This document shows positions 44,578 through 53,143 of a DNA stretch of 59,473 nucleotides, piece by piece. Made by a program: the position numbers and the translations under genes. The notes under the pieces were generated by a model. The model was not told the origin of the DNA. It did no database searches and saw only the letters and a list, made by a program, of their open reading frames with translations. Location of the stretch: the NCBI GenBank assembly GCA_964570005.1, contig CAZMWE010000002.1, positions 1 through 59,473 of the forward strand, given 5' to 3'. The stretch's first letter is position 1; the number at the start of each line of letters is the position of its first letter. The stretch comes from JAJZCD01 sp964570005 (GTDB lineage: Bacteria; Patescibacteriota; Saccharimonadia; Saccharimonadales; UBA4665).

Positions 44578-44943
44578 CTACTTAGCTTTGCTGTCAGTGG
44601 CTTTGGTGGTCTTGTCGACTGTGACTGCCTTTGCAACCTTGGCTTCGGCGCGGGCCTTCTGCTTTTTGGCAGCAGCAATACGGGTGTCGCGGGCGGCCTG
44701 AGCAGCTTCGGCACGAGCCTTGAACTTGTCCACGCGGCCTTCGATGTCGAGTACACGCTCCTCACCAGTGTAAAACGGGTGACTGGAGCCGGTGATGTGC
44801 ACCTTAACTAGCGGATATTCAGCGCCGTCTAGCTTGATAGTCTCGCTGGTAGAAACCGTACTGCGGGTCAGGTACGTCTCGTTGTTGTTCAAATCTTGGA
44901 ACACGACCAAGCGATAGTTGTCTGGGTGTAAATTCTTTTTCAT
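44578..44943 (-). CDS. rpmE2: 50S ribosomal protein L31, cysteine-free type, with long basic tail
   Basis: The 121-residue protein has an L31 core in residues 1-72: MKKNLHPDNYRLVVFQDLNN, then VHITGSSHPFYTGEERVLDI, then EGRVDKF. It has none of the zinc-binding cysteines, so it is the type B (C-) form. Residues ~75-121 form an Ala/Lys-rich tail not found in standard L31. I chose the ATG at 44943 because translation upstream of it has no L31 similarity. TACAAT on the minus strand near 45049 would give a ~100-nt leader. Confidence 0.9.
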   Translation of the reverse strand: MKKNLHPDNYRLVVFQDLNNNETYLTRSTVSTSETIKLDGAEYPLVKVHITGSSHPFYTGEERVLDIEGRVDKFKARAEAAQAARDTRIAAAKKQKARAEAKVAKAVTVDKTTKATDSKAK

Positions 44944-45165
44944 TAGGGTTGTAATTCCTCTTGCCCTTGGTTTGATTCGATATGTTGGTGGCCGGTTAGC
45001 GACGGGCGAGGCGCAGTCGGCGTATCCCAAGCAGTTGCTGAATATTGTACCACCTCTGTTTGTGGGGGTCAATCTCCGATTAGAAGCACGAGTGATTATG
45101 GCCCTGGTAACAAATAAGATTAGACACCCGTATACATTGTGTAATAGGTGTAGTATAGGTGATGT

Positions 45166-45822
45166 ATGACAAATGGTGACATTCCTAGCTCCGGTGCTTC
45201 GGAGCCTCGCATAATCCCGGCGACAGAAAGGCTATTTGACAGGGTCATTTCCGAAGAACAGGGGGTGCTGGGTGACCTTGATGCTGAAACTGACGCTCTA
45301 TTCGGCTCTCCGACCAGGTCGGAGCTGCCGGAAGGGGAGGTAATGTTCACGCGCGAAATCCCGACCGAGGTGCTGCGAGGGCTGCCGAAGGGCTCCCCGT
45401 TCGCAAGGTGGAGCGCTGGAGCAGTTGGCTACATACCGTCTGATCGAGAGGACGGCCCTTCGGCTTTGTTCTCCTTTACCAATACCGTGTTAGTGGGCGA
45501 CAACGGTGTTACGCGTCGGCTCAGTATCGCAGTACATTTCGCGCACCTGTATGAAGGAGTAGTCCACGATGCGTCATATGCCGTTACTGATGAGGTTGAG
45601 AAATGGGACGGGCAGCAGAGATCCGTGGAACACATTAGCGATCTGAGTGCGGAAGAGTATCAAGCGCAACTGGCTGTGGAGCAGGCGTTTCGGTCTCCGG
45701 GTGCCGCGCAAGAGGCTGAGGGTCTGCTTGAGCATCCTCCTGAACTCTCGCCAGCGGAGATCACGGTACTCACAGAGATAGTGCGAACCATGTCCGGGGA
45801 AGAGTTGTCGCCGGATGAGTAA
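45166..45822 (+). CDS. Hypothetical acidic protein
   Basis: This 218-residue, Glu/Pro-rich protein is not recognised. It has no signal peptide, membrane segment or cysteine. The central FTNTVLVGDNGVTRRLSIAV and HFAHLYEGVVHDASYAVTDE look like beta strands of a compact domain, flanked by low-complexity acidic ends. TAGTAT (45151-45156) lies 9 bases before the ATG without a Shine-Dalgarno sequence. The rpsB promoter lies within its 3' end. Confidence 0.6.
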   Translation: MTNGDIPSSGASEPRIIPATERLFDRVISEEQGVLGDLDAETDALFGSPTRSELPEGEVMFTREIPTEVLRGLPKGSPFARWSAGAVGYIPSDREDGPSALFSFTNTVLVGDNGVTRRLSIAVHFAHLYEGVVHDASYAVTDEVEKWDGQQRSVEHISDLSAEEYQAQLAVEQAFRSPGAAQEAEGLLEHPPELSPAEITVLTEIVRTMSGEELSPDE

Positions 45823-45833
45823 TCTGTTATACT
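45805..45833 (+). promoter_or_regulatory. Promoter of rpsB-tsf
   Basis: TTGTCG (45805-45810), 17 bp, TATACT (45828-45833). It produces a ~90-nt leader. Confidence 0.65.
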
Positions 45834-45839
45834 ACTATC

Positions 45840-45931
45840 GTTATTAACCCAAGCAGGTTGGGAAGCAATCCTCCTCGTGGTAGGCCGTGCAGGCACCGCG
45901 GGGCACCCAATCGAAGAGAAAGGACTTTGTC
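45840..45931 (+). promoter_or_regulatory. rpsB leader with alternative pairings
   Basis: TTGGG (45858-45862) can pair with either of two CCCAA segments (45848-45852 or 45906-45910), giving two mutually exclusive folds. The second encloses CCGTGCAGGCACCGCGG. Ribosomal protein S2 regulates its own operon in other bacteria; whether this leader does so is inference. Confidence 0.45.
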
Positions 45932-46660
45932 ATGGCTACGGAAGTAGACATTAAGCAACTATTGGAAGCGGGCGCGCACTTTGGTCACCAGACTAGTCGC
46001 TGGCACCCTAAAATGGCACAGTACATTCACAGCAAGCGCGGCGGCAGCCACATCATTGACTTGACCAAGACGGTCGAGAAGCTGGACGACGCGCTGAACT
46101 TTTTGCAGGATACGGCCGCTAAGGATCGTCAGATTCTGTTTGTGGGCACTAAGCGCCAGGCGCAGCCAATCGTGCTCGCCCTGGCCGAAAACACCAAGCA
46201 GCCATTTGTGGTGAACCGCTGGCTCGGTGGTATGCTGACCAACTGGAACACTATCGGCGCTCAGATCAAGCACCTGGTCGACCTGGAGAACAAGATGGCG
46301 AGTGGCGAGCTGGCCGGCAAATACAACAAGCTGGAAGTGCAGCGCTTTCAGGAAGAAATTGATGGACTGAATTATCTGTACGGGGGCATCAAGGAACTGA
46401 ATGCTAAGCCGGGTGCTGTAGTTGTTTTCGATGTCGTGCATGACACTAACGCCGTTAAGGAAGCCAAGAAACTTGGCTTGCCGATCGTGGGTATCGTGGA
46501 CAGCAATGCTGACCCGACGGGCATAACCTACCCGATTCCGATGAATGACGACGCTATCAAGGCGCTGCAGTTGGTGGCTGATTACATGCAGACCGCAGTC
46601 GAAGCAGGGAAGGCTAAAACCAAGAAGGTAGAGGCAGTCAAAGAAGAGGGGGAGAAATAA
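45932..46660 (+). CDS. rpsB: 30S ribosomal protein S2
   Basis: The 242-residue protein shows the S2 blocks LLEAGAHFGHQTSRWHPKM, FVGTKRQAQ, NRWLGGMLTNW and PIVGIVDSNADPTGITYPIP. ATG 45932 (MATEVDI) was chosen because GAGAAAGGA precedes it and the in-frame extension to 45887 lies in the structured leader. Its stop overlaps the tsf start (TAATG). Confidence 0.96.
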   Translation: MATEVDIKQLLEAGAHFGHQTSRWHPKMAQYIHSKRGGSHIIDLTKTVEKLDDALNFLQDTAAKDRQILFVGTKRQAQPIVLALAENTKQPFVVNRWLGGMLTNWNTIGAQIKHLVDLENKMASGELAGKYNKLEVQRFQEEIDGLNYLYGGIKELNAKPGAVVVFDVVHDTNAVKEAKKLGLPIVGIVDSNADPTGITYPIPMNDDAIKALQLVADYMQTAVEAGKAKTKKVEAVKEEGEK

Positions 46661-47256
46661 TGGGGATTAGTATTGAAGAAGTAAAGCGGCTTAAGGACCT
46701 GACTGGCGTGGGTTTGACCGACGCCAAGAAGGCGCTCGAAGAAGCTGACGGTAACTTCGACAAAGCACTCGAGGAGATGCGCAAGAAGGGTATGACTAAG
46801 GCCGAAAAGCGTGGTGAGCGTGAAGCTCGCCAGGGTGTTGTTGGCACTTACAACCACGATGGCCGCATCGGCGTGATCGTAGAGGTAAACTGCGAAACAG
46901 ATTTCGTGGCACGCAACGAGATCTTTGCTAACCTCGTCAAGGACGTGGCAATGCACGTTGCCGCCTCCGCGCCGGAATACGTGAGCTCGGATGACATTCC
47001 TGAAGATGCCCGCGAAACCAAGAAGCAGGAACTGCTCACCAGCGATGCGCTGAAGGGTAAGCCGGCTGAGATGGCTGACAAGATTGTCGAAGGTCAGCTC
47101 AAGAAGTACTTTGCGGAGCGTTGTCTGCTGGATCAGCCGTTCATCAAGAACCCCGACCAGACGGTAGGTGACTACGTGAAAGAGCACAACGCGCGCCTGG
47201 GTGAGAATATCCTAGTTCGCCGTTTTAGTCGCATGGCTCTCGGCGAAGTCGCGTAA
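46660..47256 (+). CDS. tsf: Elongation factor Ts
   Basis: The 198-residue nucleotide exchange factor for EF-Tu has an N-terminal UBA-like domain (VKRLKDLTGVGLTDAKKALE). The core motif NCETDFVARNEIFANL inserts at the EF-Tu nucleotide site, and the protein ends NILVRRFSRMALGE. It is shorter than E. coli EF-Ts (283), with a single-subdomain core as in Thermus and mitochondria-like forms. It is translationally coupled to rpsB. Confidence 0.96.
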   Translation: MGISIEEVKRLKDLTGVGLTDAKKALEEADGNFDKALEEMRKKGMTKAEKRGEREARQGVVGTYNHDGRIGVIVEVNCETDFVARNEIFANLVKDVAMHVAASAPEYVSSDDIPEDARETKKQELLTSDALKGKPAEMADKIVEGQLKKYFAERCLLDQPFIKNPDQTVGDYVKEHNARLGENILVRRFSRMALGEVA

Positions 47257-47294
47257 GCGACGGCCGCAGGAGCCAGCAACTTAGAAATGTCGTC

Positions 47295-47322
47295 AAGGAC
47301 CCTGGTGTGTCAGGGTCCTTTT
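47295..47322 (+). terminator. Intrinsic terminator after tsf
   Basis: The stem AAGGACCCTG/CAGGGTCCTT with loop GTGTGT is followed by TT. Confidence 0.85.
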
Positions 47323-47364
47323 GCGGATTGCATACAAAAACCACAAATAAAACATAAGAACTAC

Positions 47365-47393
47365 TTGCAATTTATGCAAACATGGTGTATAGT
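47365..47393 (+). promoter_or_regulatory. Strong promoter of the 37-residue microprotein
   Basis: TTGCAA (47365-47370), 17 bp, TATAGT (47388-47393). The -35 is part of a palindrome, TTGCA-ATTTA-TGCAA (47365-47379), which could be an operator. Confidence 0.75.
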
Positions 47394-47449
47394 AGTGATT
47401 AGTCTTGAATAAGACAAAAACATTAAAAAGACAAAAGGGCACCACTTAC

Positions 47450-47563
47450 ATGAGTAACATGAAATTGATCAAGCTCATCGAACGTCCCGCAAACACGGCG
47501 CTCGAAATGCTGAACAGCACCGAAGTAATCCACATGGACGAACTGGCGCTGGAACGCTTCTAA
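47450..47563 (+). CDS. 37-residue microprotein with its own promoter and terminator
   Basis: The ORF encodes a 37-residue peptide beginning MSNMKLIKLIERPANTALEM and ending HMDELALERF. It has an amphipathic basic N-terminus and an acidic C-terminus and is predicted to be largely helical. A second Met at codon 4 is a possible start. AAAAGGG lies about 10 bases upstream. A near-consensus promoter 57 bases upstream of the start and a strong terminator after the stop mark it as a real single-gene unit. No family recognised. Confidence 0.65.
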   Translation: MSNMKLIKLIERPANTALEMLNSTEVIHMDELALERF

Positions 47564-47598
47564 ACCTCACGCCTTACTCCTATTTAACCCATGTCTTA

Positions 47599-47626
47599 CC
47601 GGTACCGAAAGGTACCGGGTTTCTTT
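47599..47626 (+). terminator. Intrinsic terminator of the microprotein gene
   Basis: CCGGTACC-GAAA-GGTACCGG (47599-47618), a GNRA-capped stem, is followed by GTTTCTTT. Confidence 0.9.
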
Positions 47627-47711
47627 ATAGCGGTGGGACTGAGCTGCATATCCTGACAAGGCTCGCCGTGTTTCGAGATTCAGGCTATAATAGTGCTCAC
47701 ACAGGAGAACT

Positions 47712-48275
47712 ATGAACCCAAGCCAACTTATCAGCGATACAAAAACGAAGTTTGATGCGGCGCTCGGCCATTACGGTGACCAACTCAAAACCTTGCGTAC
47801 CGGCCGGGCGAGCGCGGCGATGCTGGACAGCGTAATGGTGGAAGCGTATGGTCAGCCAATGCCCCTAAACCAGGTGGCGAATGTCACGGCTCCGGAAGCG
47901 CAACTGCTGCAGATTACGCCGTTTGACCCGAATAATATTCAGGCGATTGCGGGTGCTATCCGTGATAACCCCTCGCTCGGTCTGAACCCGAGCGATGACG
48001 GCCGTGTAGTACGTGTACCTATTCCGGCGCCGACGGAGGAGCGTCGCCGCGAGATCGTTAAACAGCTCGGTACTAAGCAAGAGGACGCCATGATTGCGCT
48101 GCGCAACGTGCGCCGCGACGCGCTCGATGCGATTGACCGCGCCAAGAAAGATAAAGATATCGGTGAAGACGAGGCCAAGCGACTGCAAGGTCAAGTTGAG
48201 GATGCCGCGAAAATGGCACAAGGGCAGGTGGAAACCGCATCAAAAGCCAAAGAATCTGAAATAATGACCGTCTAG
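47712..48275 (+). CDS. frr: Ribosome recycling factor
   Basis: The 187-residue factor splits post-termination ribosomes with EF-G. Recognisable blocks are LKTLRTGRASAAMLDSVMVE, PLNQVANVTAPEAQLLQITP, IRDNPSLGLNPSDDGRVVRV and PTEERRREIVKQL. A TATAAT at about 47686-47692 and AGGAG before the ATG give it a normal leadered start. uppS follows after 13 bp, a conserved order. Confidence 0.96.
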   Translation: MNPSQLISDTKTKFDAALGHYGDQLKTLRTGRASAAMLDSVMVEAYGQPMPLNQVANVTAPEAQLLQITPFDPNNIQAIAGAIRDNPSLGLNPSDDGRVVRVPIPAPTEERRREIVKQLGTKQEDAMIALRNVRRDALDAIDRAKKDKDIGEDEAKRLQGQVEDAAKMAQGQVETASKAKESEIMTV

Positions 48276-48288
48276 GTGGAACTATTAA

Positions 48289-48990
48289 ATGACTGAACCA
48301 CAGGCGGCCATCGTGCCGCGACACATTGGCTTTATATTGGATGGCAACCGGCGCTGGGCCAAAGAGCGTGGTGTGCCAATTTACGAAGGGCACAAAGCCG
48401 GCTACCGGACAATGGAGAATGTTTTGGAGGCGGCTATAGACCGTGGTGTCGAATACGTGTCGGTTTACGCATTCAGTACCGAAAACTGGAGCCGATCAGC
48501 CGACGAAGTGCGTCAGTTGATGAAGCTGTTTCTGTGGATATTCAAACACGAGGTGGGAAAGCTGAAGCGTCACGGAGTGCGTGTGTATGTCTTGGGTAAT
48601 AAGTTGCGCATCGGAAAAGCCTTGCTAAAGGTAATACATCAAGCCGAAGAGGAGACTAGGCATAATACGCGTGGCACGCTGCTGTTTTGTCTGGACTACG
48701 GCGGTCAGCAGGAAATTGTGGACGCCATGAAACAGCTGGTGGCGGATGGTACGCCAGCTTCCGAACTGACGGCTGAGCTCATTTCGGGACAACTGAACGC
48801 CAACGGTGTGCCGCCACTCGACCTTATTATTCGCACCTCAGGTGAACAGCGGCTTAGTAACTTTATGCTGTGGGAGGCGGCGTACAGCGAGTTCATGTTC
48901 ACTCCCACCAAATGGCCGGATTTTTCGGTGGCTGAACTGGACGAAATGCTAGACGCTTACGCACAGCGCCACCGGCGCTTCGGGACATAA
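48289..48990 (+). CDS. uppS: Isoprenyl (undecaprenyl) diphosphate synthase
   Basis: The 233-residue cis-prenyltransferase makes the polyprenyl carrier for cell-wall glycans. The catalytic Asp lies in HIGFILDGNRRWAKERG. It also has YVSVYAFSTENWSRS and the C-terminal IIRTSGEQRLSNFMLWEAAY. A functional lipid-carrier gene agrees with the LCP protein in this window. rseP follows after 62 bp. Confidence 0.95.
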   Translation: MTEPQAAIVPRHIGFILDGNRRWAKERGVPIYEGHKAGYRTMENVLEAAIDRGVEYVSVYAFSTENWSRSADEVRQLMKLFLWIFKHEVGKLKRHGVRVYVLGNKLRIGKALLKVIHQAEEETRHNTRGTLLFCLDYGGQQEIVDAMKQLVADGTPASELTAELISGQLNANGVPPLDLIIRTSGEQRLSNFMLWEAAYSEFMFTPTKWPDFSVAELDEMLDAYAQRHRRFGT

Positions 48991-49052
48991 TGAGTGCCTG
49001 TTCCCGGTCAAACTTACAGGTTCGTCTGGTATACTAAACAAAAAGGGAGTGC

Positions 49053-50243
49053 ATGGGGATATTTTTACTGATTACCGGTCTGCTGCTGTTCATAGTCCTA
49101 ATTATCACGCATGAATTAGGACATTTTTGGGCAGCACGGCGTAACGGCGTGGAGATAGAGGAATTCGGCATATTTTTCCCGCCGACCTTGTACCGGCACA
49201 AGACGAAGCGTGGCTGGGATTTTACCCTGAACTTGCTGCCACTGGGCGGCTTCGTGAAGCTGAAAGGCGAGCACGATAGTGATACCGCTAAGGGCTCATT
49301 CGGTGCGGCCAGCCTGAAGGCTAAATCCAAAATCATGTTCGCAGGTATCGGAGTGAACCTGGTAACGGCGTTCCTGCTATTTACACTGCTGGCGCTGGTC
49401 GGCATGCCGCAACTGGTAGGAAACCAGTTTACGGTGGCGAATGATGCGCATTACCAGAACCACGCGACACTGCACACGGAGGTGGTATCGGTGGAAAAAG
49501 ACTCGCCGGCAGCTACGGCGGGGCTCAAGAAAAACGATGATGTTACAGCCTTGGAGCCGGTCGGCGCCAAGGTGAACAACGTGTCGATAACGACCGATCT
49601 GGCTACACTCACCAAGCGCTATGCTGGCCAGGAAGTTACGGTGCAGTTCGTGCGCGGCAAGGAGCACAAGCAGACTACGCTGCGGTTGCGTAGTAACACT
49701 GAGGTGGCGGCTGCGGCAAAGCAGGGCAAGCAAGTTGGTTATATGGGCGTTGGTACTGACCCGTGGCAGGACGGCCTGACGGTGGTACGCTCCACCTGGT
49801 CGGCACCGATCGTGGCGGTGGGTACGATGGGGCAGCTTACGGGGTTGACGTTCGAAGGAATCGGCAAGGCGCTGGCTGGCCTGGGCGGTATCATCGCGGG
49901 CGGTGCGACCCATAACAAGGTGGCGCGCCAGGCGGCGCAGACTGAGGCATCAAGCCAAGTGTCGGGGCCGATCGGCATCTTCTTCGTGTTCAAGTACGGC
50001 GCGGCGCTGGGGGTGCGCTTTATCCTGATGGTCGTGGCCGTACTGGCACTGACGCTCGGTGTAATGAACCTACTGCCCATACCGGCGCTCGACGGCGGAC
50101 GCCTGTGGCTAACGCTATTTATGCATGCTATAAAGAAGCCGTTGACCGCGGAGCGCGAAGAACTCATCAATGCCACCGGTTTTGCGGTGCTGTTTGGCCT
50201 CATCATCCTAATCAGCTTCGCCGATGTCAAACGCTTCTTCTGA
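49053..50243 (+). CDS. rseP: Site-2-type zinc metalloprotease (RseP/M50 family)
   Basis: The 396-residue intramembrane protease has HELGH (from residue 20) in the first membrane helix and a PDZ domain at ~145-225. Its C-terminal membrane region holds the second active-site motif NLLPIPALDGGRLW. GGGAG precedes the ATG. Family members cut anti-sigma factors or clear signal peptides. It overlaps the next membrane protease gene by 20 bases. Confidence 0.93.
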   Translation: MGIFLLITGLLLFIVLIITHELGHFWAARRNGVEIEEFGIFFPPTLYRHKTKRGWDFTLNLLPLGGFVKLKGEHDSDTAKGSFGAASLKAKSKIMFAGIGVNLVTAFLLFTLLALVGMPQLVGNQFTVANDAHYQNHATLHTEVVSVEKDSPAATAGLKKNDDVTALEPVGAKVNNVSITTDLATLTKRYAGQEVTVQFVRGKEHKQTTLRLRSNTEVAAAAKQGKQVGYMGVGTDPWQDGLTVVRSTWSAPIVAVGTMGQLTGLTFEGIGKALAGLGGIIAGGATHNKVARQAAQTEASSQVSGPIGIFFVFKYGAALGVRFILMVVAVLALTLGVMNLLPIPALDGGRLWLTLFMHAIKKPLTAEREELINATGFAVLFGLIILISFADVKRFF

Positions 50244-51075
50244 GGAACTTGTGCACGCCACTGATTCGCGCCTGCGGCATTTTGATCCGACGCGGCCCGA
50301 TGCGCATAAGAAACAACAGCATAGGGCGGCGACCGACAAGGTATCGTGGGGCCCTTGGGTCGCAGTTCTGTACGCGGTAGCTGTGTATCTGATCGCTCAG
50401 GTTCTGGCCAGTTTGCTCATCGTAATATATCCGCGCATAGAAGGCTGGAATAAGGTGCAAACTGAGAGCTGGCTGAGCAATTCGGTCGTCGCACAGTTCT
50501 GGTTCGTGTTGCTTGCTGAGGTGCTGACGTTCGGTGCGATCTGGTGGTTCGTACGTTGGCGTCAGGCGCGCTTACGCAGTATCGGCTGGCGCAGGCCGCG
50601 GTGGCGTGACCCGGTGTATACGCTGGCCGGTTTCGCGGCATACTTTATGTTGTATCTGGTGCTTTTGGCTGTTGCACAGGCATTGTATCCTTCGCTAAAC
50701 CCCAATCAAAAGCAGGATCTGGGGTTCCGGAACCCTCATGGCGCGGAAAATCTCATACTTACGTTTATCAGCCTGGTCATATTGCCGCCAATAGTCGAAG
50801 AAACGGTGTTCCGCGGCTTTGTGTTCACAGGCCTCCGGACCAAACTGCGCTGGGTGTGGGCAACGTTGTTTACGAGCGTATTATTCGCGGTACCGCATCT
50901 GTTGGAGTCGGGGCAATCAGGCAGTCTATTGTGGGTGGCTGGTATCGACACTTTTACGCTGTCGATTGTACTCTGCTATTTGCGCGAAAAGACAGATAGC
51001 CTGTGGCCGGGAATCCTGCTGCACATGCTCAAAAACGGCATCGCGTTTGCATATCTTTATCACTCCGCGCTTTGA
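50224..51075 (+). CDS. CPBP family intramembrane glutamic protease
   Basis: The 283-residue protein has about seven membrane segments and the three CPBP motifs. These are VEETVFRGFVFTGL (catalytic Glu pair and Arg), LFAVPHLL (motif 2 His), and the C-terminal ILLHMLKNGIAF (His, Asn). The family includes CAAX prenyl proteases and bacteriocin-immunity proteins; the substrate is unknown. Its start lies inside rseP, so the two intramembrane proteases are co-translated. Confidence 0.88.
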   Translation: MSNASSEELVHATDSRLRHFDPTRPDAHKKQQHRAATDKVSWGPWVAVLYAVAVYLIAQVLASLLIVIYPRIEGWNKVQTESWLSNSVVAQFWFVLLAEVLTFGAIWWFVRWRQARLRSIGWRRPRWRDPVYTLAGFAAYFMLYLVLLAVAQALYPSLNPNQKQDLGFRNPHGAENLILTFISLVILPPIVEETVFRGFVFTGLRTKLRWVWATLFTSVLFAVPHLLESGQSGSLLWVAGIDTFTLSIVLCYLREKTDSLWPGILLHMLKNGIAFAYLYHSAL

Positions 51076-51258
51076 CCCTAAAGCCGCCGGGGGTTTACAT
51101 GGCGTTTCCGGGCAGTCTGCGGTATAATCGATCTCAAGATGAGGCTGCTTGTTTCGGAAATCGCAGTTATTTTTACCCCAATTCCGCCCCGGCGGTAGAT
51201 ATTTCTTTGTATTCATTTTTGAAATTAATAAAATCCCTGAAGCAGTAAAGGACTACTC

Positions 51259-52518
51259 ATGCGAGTAAGTAAACTATTCACCAAGACCAGCAAGACCGCA
51301 CCTGCGGACGAAACCGCCCGCAACGCGCAGCTGCTCATTCGCGCCGGCTACGTCCACAAGGAAATGGCCGGTGTCTACGCGTATCTGCCGCTTGGTCTTA
51401 AGGTGCTGGAAAACATCAAGCAAATCGTGCGCGAGGAAATGGATGCCATCGGTGGCCAGGAGGTCATGATGACCGCCTTGCAGCCGAAAGAGCTCTTTGA
51501 AAAGACAAACCGCTGGGACGATGCGGTGGTTGACAACTGGTTTAAGACCAAACTGGCGAATGGTACCGAGCTCGGCCTTGGTCTCACTCACGAAGAGCCG
51601 ATTGTGGACGTACTGATGCCGTATGTTGATTCGTACAAAGATTTGCCACTGTACATTTACCAGATCCAGAGCAAGTTTCGCAATGAGTTGCGGGCTAAAA
51701 GTGGCGTACTGCGCGGCCGTGAGTTTGTTATGAAGGACATGTACAGTTTCGCGCGTACACAGGCGGAGCATGACGACTTGTACGAGAAGGTCGCCACCGC
51801 GTATATAAAGGTGTACAAACGGCTTGGAATTGGCGCAACCACTTATCGCACTGCAGCCGACGGTGGCTACTTTACTGAGAGGTACAGCGACGAGTACCAG
51901 ACGCTGAGTGATATCGGCGAAGATACCATCTATTTGGACGAGACTAAAAAATTGGCCATAAACAAAGAGATCTATACCGATGAGAATCTCGCCAAGCTGG
52001 GGCTCAAAAAGGAAGATCTGGTCGAGAAAAGGGCGGTGGAAGTCGGTAATATCTTCCCGCTGGAAACAAAATATACCGATGCGCTAGGGCTGTATTACAC
52101 CGACGAAGACGGCAGTCGGCAGTCGATTATTATGGGCTGCTACGGCATCGGCATCAGCCGATTGGTCGGCGTGATCGCCGAACACTTTTCGGACGAGAGA
52201 GGGTTGGTGTGGCCGGACAATATCGCACCGTACCGTGTGTATCTGGCCCGGCTGGGCGAAGAGCCGGAAATCATAAAAGCTGCTGACAATCTGTATGAAA
52301 ACTTACAGGAAGCGGGTGTGTCGGTATTGTATGATGACCGCAACACTCGGGCGGGGGAAAAGTTCGCGGACGCTGATTTGCTTGGTATACCACATCGGGT
52401 GGTGGTGAGTACAAAGACCGTCGCACAAGCTGTGTTCGAGTATAAAAAGCGCACCGCGGCAGAAAGCACGATGCTCAGCCTGGAAAAACTGCAAAAGATC
52501 TTGACCTCGCAAAAATAA
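51259..52518 (+). CDS. proS: Prolyl-tRNA synthetase (short form without editing domain)
   Basis: The 419-residue class II synthetase has motif 1 (GLKVLENIKQIVREEMDAIG), motif 2 (SKFRNELRAKSGVLRGREF) and motif 3 (GCYGIGISRLVGVIAEHF), then an anticodon-binding domain. It lacks the ~180-residue INS editing insertion of bacterial-type ProRS, which shortens it from ~570. That suggests mischarged Ala-tRNA-Pro is handled elsewhere or tolerated (inference). AAAGGA precedes the ATG. A TATAAT near 51122-51127 gives a ~130-nt leader in which I found no T-box core. Confidence 0.94.
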   Translation: MRVSKLFTKTSKTAPADETARNAQLLIRAGYVHKEMAGVYAYLPLGLKVLENIKQIVREEMDAIGGQEVMMTALQPKELFEKTNRWDDAVVDNWFKTKLANGTELGLGLTHEEPIVDVLMPYVDSYKDLPLYIYQIQSKFRNELRAKSGVLRGREFVMKDMYSFARTQAEHDDLYEKVATAYIKVYKRLGIGATTYRTAADGGYFTERYSDEYQTLSDIGEDTIYLDETKKLAINKEIYTDENLAKLGLKKEDLVEKRAVEVGNIFPLETKYTDALGLYYTDEDGSRQSIIMGCYGIGISRLVGVIAEHFSDERGLVWPDNIAPYRVYLARLGEEPEIIKAADNLYENLQEAGVSVLYDDRNTRAGEKFADADLLGIPHRVVVSTKTVAQAVFEYKKRTAAESTMLSLEKLQKILTSQK

Positions 52519-52613
52519 GGCGTTACTATAGCCCCCTAATCCCGTGAAGGGGATAAAGGGCAACAGCCAAACTATCCTAAAGTATTCGGTCCTCGAAAGT
52601 ATAAGGAGTAAGT

Positions 52614-53075
52614 ATGAAAAAACTGTTCCACCTGACACAAGCAGGCATTGATGACTTAAACGGTGAATTGGAGGCGCTGCGCATTAAGCGCACAGCGACC
52701 GCTGAGGCTATTAAGACCGCCCGCGAGCTCGGTGATCTGGCCGAAAATGCTGAGTATCAGTCTGCCCGTCAGGAACAGGAGCGCAACGATGCGCGCATCG
52801 ACGAGATCGAGCACATCCTGGCGAATGTCGAAGTCATCAAGAACCAGGGTGGCAAAAAACAAGTCGGCTTGGGTTCCCGAGTAACGCTCAAGAGCACCAA
52901 GGGTAGGGAGCTGGTGCTGCAGGTAGTCGGAACTATCGAAGCCGATCCGCTGGCGCAGAAGATCAGCGACGAATCGCCTATCGGCAAAGCTTTGCTCGGC
53001 AAAAAAGAGGGCGACGATGTGGAAATCAAGACGCCCGCTGAGACCACGGTCTACACCATTGCGGCTGTAGCCTAG
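52614..53075 (+). CDS. greA: Transcription elongation factor GreA
   Basis: The 153-residue factor rescues backtracked RNA polymerase. The N-terminal coiled coil carries the tip acidic residues in ARELGDLAENAEYQSARQEQ (Asp and Glu). The C-terminal FKBP-like domain includes SPIGKALLGKKEGDDVEI. AAGGAG precedes the ATG. Its leader (52525-52613) holds a small hairpin CCCC/GGGG. Confidence 0.96.
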   Translation: MKKLFHLTQAGIDDLNGELEALRIKRTATAEAIKTARELGDLAENAEYQSARQEQERNDARIDEIEHILANVEVIKNQGGKKQVGLGSRVTLKSTKGRELVLQVVGTIEADPLAQKISDESPIGKALLGKKEGDDVEIKTPAETTVYTIAAVA

Positions 53076-53143
53076 CAGGGTATACAGGGTAGAATTATCA
53101 CCTCTGGCGTAATCTGTTAAACTTCGCTACAATTGTAGTCAAT

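Noticed and set aside
51128..51258. T-box leader for proS
   Set aside because: The leader is long enough, but no TGGNACC core or proline specifier hairpin is visible.
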